Positions 33,411 through 43,100 of a stretch of 64,000 bases of DNA are shown here, piece by piece. Each line of letters opens with the position of its first letter. Position 1 is the stretch's first letter. The translations under genes were made by a program, and so were the position numbers. Location of the stretch: positions 62,001 through 126,000 of the forward strand of contig NZ_FAOZ01000001.1 in assembly GCF_001536285.1 (NCBI RefSeq), read 5' to 3'. Source of the stretch: Parafrankia irregularis. GTDB lineage: Bacteria > Actinomycetota > Actinomycetes > Frankiales > Frankiaceae. The notes under the pieces are model-generated. The model did not search any database. It was not told the origin of the DNA and worked only from the letters and a program-made list of their open reading frames with translations.

Positions 33411-34850
33411 GTGGCGGCCCTGGCCGACCGCAAGATCCTCGCGCCGTTCCCGGTGCAGGCCGCCACGCTGCCTGACGTGCTGGCGGGCGAGAACGTGCTC
33501 GGCCGGGCCCGCACCGGCTCGGGCAAGACCCTGGCGTTCGGCCTCCCGCTGCTCGCCCGGCTCTCCGCGACCGGCCCCGCCCGGCCGCGCCAGCCCCGTG
33601 GGCTGATCCTCGTCCCGACCCGGGAGCTCGCCCAGCAGGTCAACGACGTGCTGGCGCCGCTCACCCGGGCGCTGGGGCTGTGGATGACCCCGGTCTACGG
33701 CGGTACGTCCATCAGCCGGCAGATCTCGGCGATGCGCCGCGGTGTGCACCTGGTCGTGGCGACCCCCGGCCGGCTCACCGACCTCATCGAGCGGGACGCC
33801 TGCCTGCTGGACGAGATCGAGATCACCGTGCTGGACGAGGCCGACTTCATGTGCGACCTCGGGTTCCTTCCGGCGGTGAAGGCACTGCTGGACATGACCC
33901 CGTCGGGCAGCCAGCGGCTGCTGTTCAGCGCCACGCTCGACCGCGAGGTCGAGGTCCTGGTCCGCAGCTACCTGCCCGAGCCGGTCCTGGTCGCGATCGA
34001 CCCGGAGGTCTCGCAGGTCTCGACGCTGGCGCGGCACGCGCTGGAGTCCGTGGACCGCGCGGCCCAGCTCCGTCTGGTGACGGCGCTGGCCGGTGGCGCC
34101 GGGCGCACGCTGGTCTTCGTGCGCACCCAGCGGGACGCCGACCGCGTCGCGCAGGCGCTCACCGAGGCCGGGGTGCCGGCCGAGCCGCTGCACGGCGGGA
34201 TGCCCCAGGGTGCGCGCACCCGGGCGCTGGCCGGCTTCACCGACGGCTTCTACCGGGTGCTGGTCGCCACCGACGTCGCCGCCCGCGGCATCCACGTCGA
34301 CGGCATCAGCCTGGTGCTGCACCTCGGTCCGCCCGACGACCCGAAGACCTACCAGCACCGTGGTGGCCGCACCGCGCGGGCCGGGGCCGACGGCGCCGAC
34401 GTCCTCGTCACCGTGCCGGCCGAGCGCGGGAAGGCCCGCTCGCTGCTGCGGGCCGTCGGTGTGCCGGCCCAGCCGGTACCCACCCTGCCCGACGACCCGA
34501 TCGTCACCGAGCTCGCCGGTCCGCCGGCGCCGCCGGTCGACCCGGCCACCATCCAGGCCCGCCGTCGGCGGGACGGGGGGCGCCGGGAGGGCGGGCGTCG
34601 TGAGGGCGGTTTCCGCGAAGGTGGTTTCCGTGACGGCGCACGGCGCGACGGTGCCGGGCGTGAGGGCGGCTACCGGCGTGGTGCTCCAGGTGCCGGCCAG
34701 GCGGGCTCGGGGGCGAGCGGCTCCGGGCGTGAGGGCGGCGACCGCGACGGCGGTTCGCGCCCCCGCTTCGACGGCCACCGGCCGGCCCGGACGGGCCGTG
34801 GCCTGAACCGCGCCCCGCGGGTCGAGGCCGCGCCGGCCTCCGGCAGCTGA
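33411..34850 (+). CDS. DEAD-box ATP-dependent RNA helicase (N-terminus uncertain)
   Basis: An SF2 helicase with Walker A ARTGSGKT, motif Ia PTRELAQQ, the DEAD motif VLDEADFM, SAT (FSATLD), and motifs IV-VI (TLVFVRTQRDAD, VATDVAARGIHVDG, QHRGGRTARAGADG). The C-terminal 90 residues are an Arg/Gly-rich RNA-binding tail with REGG/FREGG repeats. GTG 33411 is the only standard start in frame, yet conserved helicase sequence (SFEAAGLPPKLV, before the Q-motif PFPVQAATLP) reads on upstream in the same frame to a stop at 33180 without any ATG, GTG or TTG. The true start is therefore a CTG (33195 or 33345) or there is a frameshift. Role: RNA remodelling in ribosome assembly, decay or cold response. Confidence 0.88.
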   Translation: MAALADRKILAPFPVQAATLPDVLAGENVLGRARTGSGKTLAFGLPLLARLSATGPARPRQPRGLILVPTRELAQQVNDVLAPLTRALGLWMTPVYGGTSISRQISAMRRGVHLVVATPGRLTDLIERDACLLDEIEITVLDEADFMCDLGFLPAVKALLDMTPSGSQRLLFSATLDREVEVLVRSYLPEPVLVAIDPEVSQVSTLARHALESVDRAAQLRLVTALAGGAGRTLVFVRTQRDADRVAQALTEAGVPAEPLHGGMPQGARTRALAGFTDGFYRVLVATDVAARGIHVDGISLVLHLGPPDDPKTYQHRGGRTARAGADGADVLVTVPAERGKARSLLRAVGVPAQPVPTLPDDPIVTELAGPPAPPVDPATIQARRRRDGGRREGGRREGGFREGGFRDGARRDGAGREGGYRRGAPGAGQAGSGASGSGREGGDRDGGSRPRFDGHRPARTGRGLNRAPRVEAAPASGS

Positions 34851-34909
34851 GCCCGGCCAGCCGGGTAGAACCGCGGTAGGCGACCGCGACGCTGCAGGCC
34901 CATACGCGA

Positions 34910-34945
34910 CAGTGCCCCGGAACGCTTCGGCGTTCCGGGGCACTG
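34910..34945. terminator. 16-bp hairpin with TTCG loop after the helicase gene
   Basis: CAGTGCCCCGGAACGC pairs perfectly with GCGTTCCGGGGCACTG around a TTCG tetraloop, the most stable hairpin class. It lies 60 bp after the helicase stop and 115 bp after the end of the small minus-strand gene, so it may serve both. Confidence 0.85.
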
Positions 34946-35060
34946 AGCCGTTTCCGTCGTCGGCTCGGACTCTATGCATCCGCTGACCGAGGGCCGTGAG
35001 ACGGAAACGGCTCACTGGTGGTTCGTCCCGATCGTCCGGCGCGAGGCCGCGACGGTCCGG

Positions 35061-35237
35061 TCACAACGAGCGCGATACGCCCAGTCGCAGCCGCTTCGGG
35101 TTCGCCAGCGACCCGAAGGACAGCCCGTCGCTGCTCTGTTCCGCGAGCTCGACGCCATCCACGGTGCCCGGGACCGCCTCCCGCTGGCCGTGCGGCGCGG
35201 ACCCCGTCTGGGGAGCGACCGACTCGTCCTGATCCAT
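35061..35237 (-). CDS. Candidate 58-residue small protein
   Basis: ATG 35237 follows GAAAGGTG at about 7 bp. The peptide begins MDQDESVAPQTGSAPHGQR and ends in a basic tail, NPKRLRLGVSRSL. It is divergent from the PLP decarboxylase, with an inverted repeat between them and a strong hairpin downstream. There is no Cys and no membrane segment. An acidic front and a short basic end would fit a regulatory peptide or a RiPP precursor, but no modifying enzyme is adjacent and I recognise no family. Could be a chance frame. Confidence 0.4.
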   Translation of the reverse strand: MDQDESVAPQTGSAPHGQREAVPGTVDGVELAEQSSDGLSFGSLANPKRLRLGVSRSL

Positions 35238-35269
35238 GCGCAACACCTTTCGAAGAGTTACCGAATCGG

Positions 35270-35296
35270 CACTGAATACCAAAACGGTATCCAGTG
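35270..35296. promoter_or_regulatory. Imperfect 11-bp inverted repeat in a divergent promoter region
   Basis: CACTGAATACC and GGTATCCAGTG (one mismatch when paired) flank AAAAC. The site is AT-rich for this genome and lies 33 bp before the small minus-strand gene and 132 bp before the decarboxylase. It has the form of an operator. Confidence 0.5.
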
Positions 35297-35428
35297 GGCG
35301 CGTCGGCCAGTGCGGGAGGTGTCGGCGGTCACAGTGAGGTACGTCCACACATCGAACTGCACCCGAACGGCAGCCGAACCACGCCCGAACGGCGTACAGA
35401 CGACGGGGAACGACGGAGAAGGAGCACG

Positions 35429-36847
35429 ATGGCGCCACGTCCGCGGTGGGAGGCCGGCACCGCTGCGGAGCGGGCCTTCGCCCACATCACGGACTACCTG
35501 GCCGGTCTGCCGGAGCGGCCGGTCGCCGCGGCCGAAGGCTACGCGAAGATCCATGCCCGGCTGAGCATCCCGCTGCCCGCCGGCAGCACCGATCCTCTCG
35601 AGATCGTCGACGAGCTCGCCGCGGCCGCCGAACCCGGGCTCGCCGCCACCGGATCACCGCGCTTCTTCGGCTACGTCATCGGCGGAACCGTCCCGGCGGC
35701 CCTGGCCGCCGATCTGATGGCGGTCGCCTGGGACCAGAACGCCGGCCTCGCCAGTCTCTCCCCCGCCGCCGCGGCCGCCGAGGCGGTCGCCGGCGAGTGG
35801 ATCAAGGAGCTGCTGGGCCTGCCCGCCACCGCCTCGGTGGGCATCACCACCGGCACCCAGATGGCCCATGTCACCGCGCTGGGCGCCGCCCGGCACCGTG
35901 CCCTGGCCCGGTACGGGTGGGACGTCGAGGCCGACGGCCTGCACGGCGCGCCGCCGGTACGGGTGTTCGTCGGCGCCGCCCGCCACACGACCGTGGATGC
36001 CGCGCTGCGCCTGCTGGGGTTCGGCTCCCGCCGCCTGACCGTGGTCGACACGGACGACGCCGGCCGGATGCGACCGGAGGCGCTGCGGGTCGCGCTCGCG
36101 GCCGGCACCGGCCCGGCGATCGTCGTCGCGCAGGCCGGCGAGATCAACACCGGTGCGTTCGACGCGATGGGGCAGATCTGCGCGATCAGCCACGAGCACG
36201 GCGCCTGGGTCCATGTCGACGGCGCGTTCGGGCTGTGGGCGGCCGTGTCCGCCTCCGCCCGGCGCCGCGCGCTGGTCACCGGGATCGACCAGGCCGACTC
36301 CTGGGCCACGGACGGGCACAAGTGGCTGAACCTGGCCTACGACTGCGGCATCGCGATCGTCGCCGACGAGCGGGCGCACCGGGCCGCGATGTCGACCCGC
36401 GCCCCCTACATCCCGCCCCCGGCCGTCGACGAGCACGACCCGTTGGAGTGGACACCCGAGTTCAGCCGGCGGGCCCGCGGCTTCGCGCTCTACGCCGCGC
36501 TGCGATCGCTGGGCCGGGCGGGCCTGACCGACCTGGTGGACCGCTGCTGCGCGCACGCCCGGCGCCTCGCCGACGCGCTGGGCGCGCTCGACGGGGTCGC
36601 GGTGCTCAACGACGTCGAGCTCAACCAGGTCCTGGTCCGGATCGACGACGACGACGCGACCACGGCAGCGGTCATCGAGCTCGTCGTCACCGGCGGCGAG
36701 GCGCTCGTCTCCGGCACCGTGTGGCATCGCGCCGTGGCGATGCGGCTGTCGGTCTGCAACTGGATGACGACCGAGGCGGACGTCGACCGGGCCGTCGCGG
36801 CGATCGCGGCCGCCATAGCCGACGCACGTGGCCGTTGTCACGGGTGA
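35429..36847 (+). CDS. PLP-dependent group II decarboxylase family protein
   Basis: A 472-residue fold-type I PLP enzyme of the aromatic/glutamate decarboxylase family. Residues 80-100 carry GSPRFFGYVIGGTVPAALAA, the His/Asp region reads HEHGAWVHVDGAFGLWA, and the Schiff-base Lys is in SWATDGHKWLNLAYDCG. Relatives decarboxylate aromatic amino acids or act as aldehyde synthases; the substrate cannot be read. ATG 35429 follows AAGGAG. It stands alone, with the small divergent gene upstream and dnaE 343 bp downstream. Confidence 0.88.
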   Translation: MAPRPRWEAGTAAERAFAHITDYLAGLPERPVAAAEGYAKIHARLSIPLPAGSTDPLEIVDELAAAAEPGLAATGSPRFFGYVIGGTVPAALAADLMAVAWDQNAGLASLSPAAAAAEAVAGEWIKELLGLPATASVGITTGTQMAHVTALGAARHRALARYGWDVEADGLHGAPPVRVFVGAARHTTVDAALRLLGFGSRRLTVVDTDDAGRMRPEALRVALAAGTGPAIVVAQAGEINTGAFDAMGQICAISHEHGAWVHVDGAFGLWAAVSASARRRALVTGIDQADSWATDGHKWLNLAYDCGIAIVADERAHRAAMSTRAPYIPPPAVDEHDPLEWTPEFSRRARGFALYAALRSLGRAGLTDLVDRCCAHARRLADALGALDGVAVLNDVELNQVLVRIDDDDATTAAVIELVVTGGEALVSGTVWHRAVAMRLSVCNWMTTEADVDRAVAAIAAAIADARGRCHG

Positions 36848-37190
36848 GTGGCCCGGTGGTGCGCGGCCGGCATGTTCTCTTCAGGCCTGTCGGCGGGCAG
36901 CGCTAGGCTGCGTCAATGCCGCCGGATCCCCGTGCGACAGCCGTCGACCGCCTTCACCGCCACCGAGAGACCACAATCCTTCACCGAGAGACACATTGAA
37001 GCCACACTAACGACCTGAAGTAGCCGGGAACAATAGGCGAGTAGGTCGGCGGACTTTTCGGCCGGCTTTCTTTCCGCCCGCCCTGCCCGCACTCGTATCG
37101 TCGCACCGATATCGCCCCACCCCTGCCCCCGCCCCGTCCCCGCCCCGCATCGACCGGCGTGCCCTCCGCGCGCGGGAAGGTCCCGACGAC
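36848..37190 (+). other. Intergenic region upstream of dnaE
   Basis: 343 bp without a supported gene. TAGGCT at 36904-36909 is a possible -10 for dnaE, which would give a leader of about 275 bases. A direct repeat, CCTTCACCG ... CGAGAGAC, occurs twice between 36950 and 37000. A short frame starting at 36916 (27 codons) overlaps it and may be a chance reading. Confidence 0.4.
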
Positions 37191-40100
37191 ATGCCGAACT
37201 CCTTCGTCCACCTTCACGTCCACACCGAGTACTCGATGCTCGACGGGGCGGCCCGGCTCAAGGACATGTTCTCGGAGGTCTCCCGGCAGGGGATGCCCGC
37301 CGTCGCGATCACCGACCACGGCTACATGTACGGCGCCTACGACTTCTACAAGCAGGCCACGGCGGCCGGGGTGAAGCCGATCATCGGGTGCGAGGCCTAC
37401 GTCGCGCCGGAGTCGCGCCTGCTCAAGCAGCGGGTGCGGTGGGGTGACCCGAACCAGAAGAGCGACGACGTCTCCGGTGGTGGCTCCTACACCCACATGA
37501 CGATGTGGGCACGGAACGAGACCGGGCTGCACAACCTGTTCCGACTCAATTCCCGTGCGTCCATCGAAGGCCACTACATCAAATGGCCACGCATGGACTC
37601 CGAAATCATCGCCGAGCACGCCGAAGGGCTGATGGCGACAACCGGGTGCCCGTCCGGTGAGGTGCAGACGCGGCTTCGTCTGGGGCATTACGACGAAGCA
37701 CTCAAGGCCGCCGCGAAATACCAGGAGATCTTCGGCCGCGAGAACTTCTTCTGCGAGATCATGGATCATGGCATCGAGATCGAGCGCCGGGTGCGGGACG
37801 GGCTGATCGACATCGCCCGCGCGCTGGACATGCGCTTCGTGGTCACGAACGACTCGCACTACACCTACGAGTCGGAGCGGGCCACCCACTCCGCTCTGCT
37901 GTGCGTCCAGACGGCGTCGACGGTCGCGAACCCCACCTTCCAGTTCGAGGGCTCGGGCTACTACCTCAAGAGCGCCGAGCAGATGTACGCGATCGACACC
38001 TCCGACGCCTGGCAGCAGGGGTGCGAGACCACGCTGATGATCGCCGAGCGGGTCGAGCCGGCCGGCATGTTCACCAAGCGCAACCTGATGCCCCGCTTCC
38101 CCGTCCCCGACGGCGAGACCGAGGAGTCCTGGTTCCGCAAGGAGACCTGGGCGGGCATGGACCGGCGGTTCCCGAACGGGTTCGACGAGGAGCATCGCAC
38201 CCGGGTCGAGTACGAGCTCGGCGTCATCCTCTCGATGGGCTTCCCGTCGTACTTCCTGGTCGTCGCCGACTTCATCATGTGGGCGAAGAACCAGGGCATC
38301 CCGGTCGGCCCGGGCCGTGGCAGCGCCGCGGGCTCGATGGTCGCCTTCGCGATGGGCATCACCGACCTCGACCCCATCCCACACAGTCTGCTGTTCGAGC
38401 GGTTCCTCAACCCCGACCGCGTCTCCATGCCGGACATCGACATCGACTTCGACGAACGTCGGCGCGGTGACGTGATCCGCTACGTGACGGACAAGTGGGG
38501 TGAGGACCGCATCGCCCAGATCGTCACCTACGGCACGATCAAGGCGAAAGCCGCCATCAAGGACTCCTCCAGGGTCCTCGGCTACCCGTACGCGGTCGGC
38601 GACCGCATCACCAAGGCGATGCCCCCGGCCGTCATGGGCAAGGACATCCCGCTGTCCGGGATCTTCGACCCCAAGCACGCCCGTTACAGCGAGGCCGGTG
38701 AGATCCGCGGCCTCTACGAGTCCGACGCGGACGTCCGCAAGGTCATCGACACGGCCAAGGGCCTGGAGGGGCTGATCCGCCAGGCCGGCGTGCACGCCGC
38801 CGGCGTGATCATGTCCGCCGAGCCGATCATCGACCACATCCCGGTGTGGCGCCGCGACGCCGACGGCGCGATCATCACGCAGTTCGACTACCCGACCTGC
38901 GAGAACCTCGGCCTGCTGAAGATGGACTTCCTGGGCCTGCGCAACCTCACCGTCATGGACGACGCGGTGCGCAACGTCGAGTCCAACCGCGGCCACAAGG
39001 TCGACCTGATGGGCCTGGAGCTCAACGACCCGCCCTCCTACGAGCTGCTCGCCCGCGGCGACACCCTGGGCGTGTTCCAGCTCGACGGCGGGCCGATGCG
39101 CTCCCTGCTGCGCATGATGCGGCCCGACAACTTCGAGGACATCTCCGCCGTGCTCGCGCTCTACCGGCCCGGGCCGATGGGCGCGAACTCGCACATCAAC
39201 TACGCGCTGCGCAAGAACGGCCAGCAGGAGATCACCCCGATCCACCCGCAGCTCGCCGAGCCGCTGGCCGACATCCTGGACACGACCTACGGCCTGATCG
39301 TGTACCAGGAGCAGGTCATGGCGATCGCGCAGCGGGTCGCCGGCTACACCCTCGGTCAGGCCGACCTGCTGCGCCGGGCGATGGGCAAGAAGAAGAAGGA
39401 GATCCTCGACAAGGAGTTCGTGCCGTTCTCCGACGGCATGAAGACCAACGGCTTCTCCGCCGAGGCGATCAAGATGCTGTGGGACATCCTGGTCCCCTTC
39501 TCCGACTACGCCTTCAACAAGGCGCACACCGCCGGCTACGGGCTGGTCTCCTACTGGACGGCCTACCTCAAGGCCAACTTCCCCGCCGAGTACATGGCCG
39601 CGCTGCTCACCTCCGTCCGCGACGACAAGGACAAGAGCGCGATCTACCTGAACGAGTGCCGGCGGATGGGCATCCGGGTGCTGCCCCCGGACGTGAACAC
39701 CTCCGACGCCGACTACACCGCGCACGGCGACAACGAGATCAGGGTGGGCCTCGCCGCCATCCGCAACGTCGGCGTCAACGTCGTCGAGTCGATCGTCCGC
39801 AACCGGAAGACGAAGACCCGCTTCGCCTCCTTCCCCGACTTCCTGGACAAGGTCGACGCCGTCGTCTGCAACAAGCGGACCGTGGAATCGCTCATCAAGG
39901 CCGGCGCGTTCGACTCGCTCGGGCACACCCGCCGCGGCCTCGCCGAGAAGCACGAGCAGGCCGTCGACGCGGTCATGGGCGTGAAGAAGAAGAACGCCGA
40001 GGGCCAGTTCGACCTGTTCGCCTTCGACGGCGAGGACGGCGAGCCGGACGCCGCCCCGATCTTCGGCGTCCAGGAGTTCTCCGACCAGGAGTGGGACAAG

Positions 40101-40727
40101 TCCCTGCTGCTCTCCCTCGAGCGGGAGATGCTCGGCCTCTACGTCTCGGACCACCCGCTGCTCGGCGTCGAGCACATCCTCGCGGCCAAGGCCGACTGCA
40201 GCATCGCCGCGCTCAACGGCGGCGAGTACCCGGACGGCTCCGTCGTCACGATCGGCGGCATCATCTCCGGCCTGCAGCGGAAGGTGACCAAGCAGGGCAA
40301 GCTGTGGGCCCTGGCCACCGTGGAGGACATGGGCGGCGGCCTGGAGGTGATGTTCTTCCCGGCGACCTACGAGACATGCTCGACCCAGCTCGCCGAGGAC
40401 GCCGTCGTCATCGTCAAGGGGCGCATCGACAAGCGGGAGGACACCCCCCGCCTCGTCGCCTCCGACCTGACCGTCCCGGACCTGAGCGATCACGCGCTCA
40501 GCCCGCCCGTGGTGATCACCCTGCCGGCCTCAAGGGTCAACCCCCCGACCGTCGACCGGCTGCGTGAGGTGCTCGGCGACCACCCCGGCACCACCGAGGT
40601 CCACCTGCGCCTGCAGTCGTCCAGCCGGGTCACTCTCCTGCGACTCGACGACGCCTACAAGGTCCAGCGGACACCCGCGCTGATGGGCGACCTCAAGGCC
40701 CTGCTCGGTGCCTCCGCCGTGGCCTGA
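37191..40727 (+). CDS. dnaE: DNA polymerase III alpha subunit (DnaE1)
   Basis: The 1178-residue replicative polymerase. The PHP domain ([28 protein letters not shown]) is at the N-terminus, then the polymerase core with [10 protein letters not shown] and catalytic acidic motif [13 protein letters not shown]. The HhH and OB-fold regions follow ([19 protein letters not shown]). Length and motif order fit actinobacterial DnaE1 rather than the shorter error-prone DnaE2. ATG 37191 follows GGAAGG. It is the best taxonomic marker in the window. Confidence 0.97.
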   Translation: MPNSFVHLHVHTEYSMLDGAARLKDMFSEVSRQGMPAVAITDHGYMYGAYDFYKQATAAGVKPIIGCEAYVAPESRLLKQRVRWGDPNQKSDDVSGGGSYTHMTMWARNETGLHNLFRLNSRASIEGHYIKWPRMDSEIIAEHAEGLMATTGCPSGEVQTRLRLGHYDEALKAAAKYQEIFGRENFFCEIMDHGIEIERRVRDGLIDIARALDMRFVVTNDSHYTYESERATHSALLCVQTASTVANPTFQFEGSGYYLKSAEQMYAIDTSDAWQQGCETTLMIAERVEPAGMFTKRNLMPRFPVPDGETEESWFRKETWAGMDRRFPNGFDEEHRTRVEYELGVILSMGFPSYFLVVADFIMWAKNQGIPVGPGRGSAAGSMVAFAMGITDLDPIPHSLLFERFLNPDRVSMPDIDIDFDERRRGDVIRYVTDKWGEDRIAQIVTYGTIKAKAAIKDSSRVLGYPYAVGDRITKAMPPAVMGKDIPLSGIFDPKHARYSEAGEIRGLYESDADVRKVIDTAKGLEGLIRQAGVHAAGVIMSAEPIIDHIPVWRRDADGAIITQFDYPTCENLGLLKMDFLGLRNLTVMDDAVRNVESNRGHKVDLMGLELNDPPSYELLARGDTLGVFQLDGGPMRSLLRMMRPDNFEDISAVLALYRPGPMGANSHINYALRKNGQQEITPIHPQLAEPLADILDTTYGLIVYQEQVMAIAQRVAGYTLGQADLLRRAMGKKKKEILDKEFVPFSDGMKTNGFSAEAIKMLWDILVPFSDYAFNKAHTAGYGLVSYWTAYLKANFPAEYMAALLTSVRDDKDKSAIYLNECRRMGIRVLPPDVNTSDADYTAHGDNEIRVGLAAIRNVGVNVVESIVRNRKTKTRFASFPDFLDKVDAVVCNKRTVESLIKAGAFDSLGHTRRGLAEKHEQAVDAVMGVKKKNAEGQFDLFAFDGEDGEPDAAPIFGVQEFSDQEWDKSLLLSLEREMLGLYVSDHPLLGVEHILAAKADCSIAALNGGEYPDGSVVTIGGIISGLQRKVTKQGKLWALATVEDMGGGLEVMFFPATYETCSTQLAEDAVVIVKGRIDKREDTPRLVASDLTVPDLSDHALSPPVVITLPASRVNPPTVDRLREVLGDHPGTTEVHLRLQSSSRVTLLRLDDAYKVQRTPALMGDLKALLGASAVA

Positions 40728-40787
40728 TCGAGGATGAAGGGCCGGATCACGGCCGGTCGTGCGGAGGCGGCCGCCGCCATGAACGGC

Positions 40788-40793
40788 TACAAA
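40788..40793 (+). promoter_or_regulatory. -10 element TACAAA placed for a leaderless transcript
   Basis: TACAAA(T) ends 7 bp before the ATG of the methyltransferase gene at 40801, and no ribosome site is present. That spacing puts the transcription start at or beside the A of ATG, so the message is probably leaderless. Confidence 0.5.
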
Positions 40794-40800
40794 TCAGAAC

Positions 40801-41586
40801 ATGGATGCGAGTGACCACACGCGGACGGTACGTCAGTCCTTCAGCCGTCAGACCCGCCTGTTCACCGACCGCGACGCGGTCTTCGCCGCCCGCGAGCCCG
40901 CCGTCCCCTGGCTCGAGCCGCTACACCCCGACATGATCATCCTCGACGTGGCCTGCGGAGCGGGCCACGTCGCCGAGCTCGTCGCACCGCGCGTCCGCCA
41001 GGTCGTCGGCCTCGACGTCACGACCGAGCTGTTACGGATCGCCGCCACCCGCCTGCGGGACGCCGGTGTGGCCAACGTGCTGTTCCAGGAGGGCGACGCC
41101 GCCCGGCTGCCCTTCCTCGACGCGTCCTTCGACGTGGTCTACTGCCAGGCCGCCCTGCACCACTTCCCGGACCCGCGACCGTACGTCGCCGAGATGGCCC
41201 GGGTGTGCCGGCCCGGCGGACGGGTGGTGATCTCCGACATGGTCGCCCCGAGCCCCCGCCTGCGCGGCCCGTTCGACGACCTGCACCGCAGGATCGACCC
41301 GTCCCATGCGGCCACCCTCCTCGACACCGAGATCACCACGCTGCTGCGCGCCACGGTGGGCCCGCTCGCCGCGGACCCGGCCCGCCGGCGCGCCACCCTG
41401 CCCATCGACCGGCTCCTGACCCCGGTCGCCGACCGCGAGGCGGTGTTCGCCGCCCTGCGGGCCGAACTCGCAGGCGGCCCGACCACCGGCTTCGCCCCGA
41501 CCGAGCAGGACGGCCAACTCCTCATCAGCGTCACCACCGTCGCCGTCACCGCAACCCCGGCCGGCCCCTCACCGACCCACCGCTGA
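40801..41586 (+). CDS. Class I SAM-dependent methyltransferase
   Basis: A 261-residue UbiE/COQ5-like methyltransferase: motif I ILDVACGAGHVAELVAP, acidic end of strand 2 (VVGLDVT), motif II-like FDVVYCQAALHHFPDP and VCRPGGRVVISDMV. The substrate is unknown. It is the first gene of a probable operon with 41603 (16 bp gap) and 42087. A TTA codon at 41032 is rare for this genome. The transcript is probably leaderless. Confidence 0.85.
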   Translation: MDASDHTRTVRQSFSRQTRLFTDRDAVFAAREPAVPWLEPLHPDMIILDVACGAGHVAELVAPRVRQVVGLDVTTELLRIAATRLRDAGVANVLFQEGDAARLPFLDASFDVVYCQAALHHFPDPRPYVAEMARVCRPGGRVVISDMVAPSPRLRGPFDDLHRRIDPSHAATLLDTEITTLLRATVGPLAADPARRRATLPIDRLLTPVADREAVFAALRAELAGGPTTGFAPTEQDGQLLISVTTVAVTATPAGPSPTHR

Positions 41587-41602
41587 CCAGGAGGACGAAC
41601 AC

Positions 41603-42037
41603 ATGACCACCACCACGCCGTTCGACCCGCACACGCTGCTCGCGGAAAGCCGACTCGGGGTGCTCGCCACCATCAAGGCAGACGGGCTTCCGCAGCTCTC
41701 CCCCGTCCTGCCCTTCTATCACCAGCCGGCCGGTGTCCTCTATGTGTCCATGACCGAGGGCCGAGCCAAGACGGTGAACCTGCGCCGGGACCCGCGCGCG
41801 GCCCTGGAGGTCACCAGCCCCGACGGCTGGGCCTGGGCCACCGCCGAGGGCACGGTGACCCTCGTCGGCCCGGGCACCGACCCGCACGGTCCCGAGGTCG
41901 GGGCACTGGTGGACTACTACCGCCTCGCCGCGGGCGACCATCCCGACTGGGACGAGTACCGCTCGACGATGGTGTCGGACCGCCGCGTCCTCATGACCAT
42001 GACGGTCGACCATGTGTACGGCGCCAGGCTCCGCTGA
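41603..42037 (+). CDS. PPOX-class (F420- or FMN-dependent) oxidoreductase
   Basis: A 144-residue split-barrel flavin/F420-binding protein, close to the Rv1155-like group: LLAESRLGVLATIKADGLPQ, VLYVSMTEGRAKTVNLRRDP, GWAWATAEGTVTLV. In actinobacteria many of this size use F420. ATG 41603 follows AGGAGGAC. It lies 16 bp after the methyltransferase, so they are co-transcribed. Substrate unknown. Confidence 0.85.
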   Translation: MTTTTPFDPHTLLAESRLGVLATIKADGLPQLSPVLPFYHQPAGVLYVSMTEGRAKTVNLRRDPRAALEVTSPDGWAWATAEGTVTLVGPGTDPHGPEVGALVDYYRLAAGDHPDWDEYRSTMVSDRRVLMTMTVDHVYGARLR

Positions 42038-42086
42038 CTGCATCCCCGCTGACAGACAGCCTCGAATCGATCGGGAGGGAACCCTG

Positions 42087-43022
42087 TTGTCGCAGCACCG
42101 CCAGCCGCTGGTCGTGACCGTGCCCACCGAGGAGCTCCGCGAGGCGCTCGCCTCCACACCCGGAGCCGAGGTGATCGTCTGGGACCTGTCGGGCGCGCCG
42201 CCACGGCGGGACCCTGACATCGTCGTGGTGCCCTACATGTCCGATCCGGCCGTGCTTGGCGCACTCGACGGGCTGCGACCCCGGCTCGTGCAGAGCCAGT
42301 CCATCGGCTACGAGCGGGTCGCCGACGCACTCCCCCCAGGCCTCACCTTCAGCAACGCCGCTGGCGTGCACGAGACGTCCACCGCCGAGCTGGCGATCGG
42401 CCTGATGATCGCCAGCCAGCGCCGGCTGCCAGCGCTGGTCGCCGCCCAGCTGGATCATCGCTGGGCGCACACCGCGTCCCGGTCGCTGGCGGACTGCAGG
42501 GTCGTCGTGGTCGGGCAGGGCGGCGTCGGACGGGCGATCATCAGCCGCCTGCGGCCGTTCGAGGTCGACATCACCCGGGTGGCCGCAACGCATCGCCAGG
42601 ACGCCGACGGCGTCATCCGGTCGGTCGACGAGTTGCCCAAGCTGCTGCCCGACGCGGACATCGTCACGCTCGCCGTCCCGCTGAACGCCTCCACGGAGGG
42701 CATGGTCGACCGGGATCTGCTGGCCCTGATGAAGCCGGGTGCCCTGCTCGTGAACGTCGCACGGGGCAAGGTCGTCGTCACCGCCGACCTCGTCGAGGCG
42801 GTCCGGGCCGGCCATGTCCGCGCCGCGCTCGACGTCGTCGACCCCGAGCCACTACCGCCGGAGCACCCCCTGTGGCGCCTCGACGACGTCCTGCTCACCC
42901 CTCATGTCGGCGGGCACAGCGCCGCGATGCTGCCCCGGGTCGTTGCCCTGGTGCGCCGCCAGATCGCCGCGCTGTCCACGGGCCATCCCCCGCACAACGT
43001 CGTCATCCCGGCCCGGGCCTGA
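42087..43022 (+). CDS. D-isomer-specific 2-hydroxyacid dehydrogenase
   Basis: A 311-residue NAD-dependent dehydrogenase. It has the Rossmann motif VVVVGQGGVGRAI, catalytic Arg in LVNVARGKVV, Glu in DVVDPEPLPPEHPLW and His in LTPHVGGHS. Substrates of the family include D-lactate, glyoxylate or phosphoglycerate; this one is not assignable. TTG 42087 is chosen because GGGAGGGA lies 6 bp upstream; an earlier GTG lies inside the preceding gene. The 49-bp gap suggests co-transcription with the PPOX gene. Confidence 0.88.
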   Translation: MSQHRQPLVVTVPTEELREALASTPGAEVIVWDLSGAPPRRDPDIVVVPYMSDPAVLGALDGLRPRLVQSQSIGYERVADALPPGLTFSNAAGVHETSTAELAIGLMIASQRRLPALVAAQLDHRWAHTASRSLADCRVVVVGQGGVGRAIISRLRPFEVDITRVAATHRQDADGVIRSVDELPKLLPDADIVTLAVPLNASTEGMVDRDLLALMKPGALLVNVARGKVVVTADLVEAVRAGHVRAALDVVDPEPLPPEHPLWRLDDVLLTPHVGGHSAAMLPRVVALVRRQIAALSTGHPPHNVVIPARA

Positions 43023-43100
43023 GGCCGCGCGGGACACGGGCGCGGGTCGTCTGCGGCTACCCTGAGCCCGGGGACACCGGGCGTTCGGGAGGCATCCTCA

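Noticed and set aside
33158-33475. Alternative plus-strand gene upstream of the helicase
   Set aside because: Its frame overlaps conserved helicase sequence in another frame and encodes a Pro/Arg/Ser-rich product; kept only as a possible frameshifted start.
34974-35564. Plus-strand frame overlapping the decarboxylase start
   Set aside because: Product lacks any domain and runs into the first 130 bases of the decarboxylase in a different frame.
36981-40493. 1170-codon open frame on the minus strand opposite dnaE
   Set aside because: A mirror of the GC-biased codon use of dnaE; the product is His/Val/Asp-rich with no domain, while dnaE on the plus strand is fully conserved.
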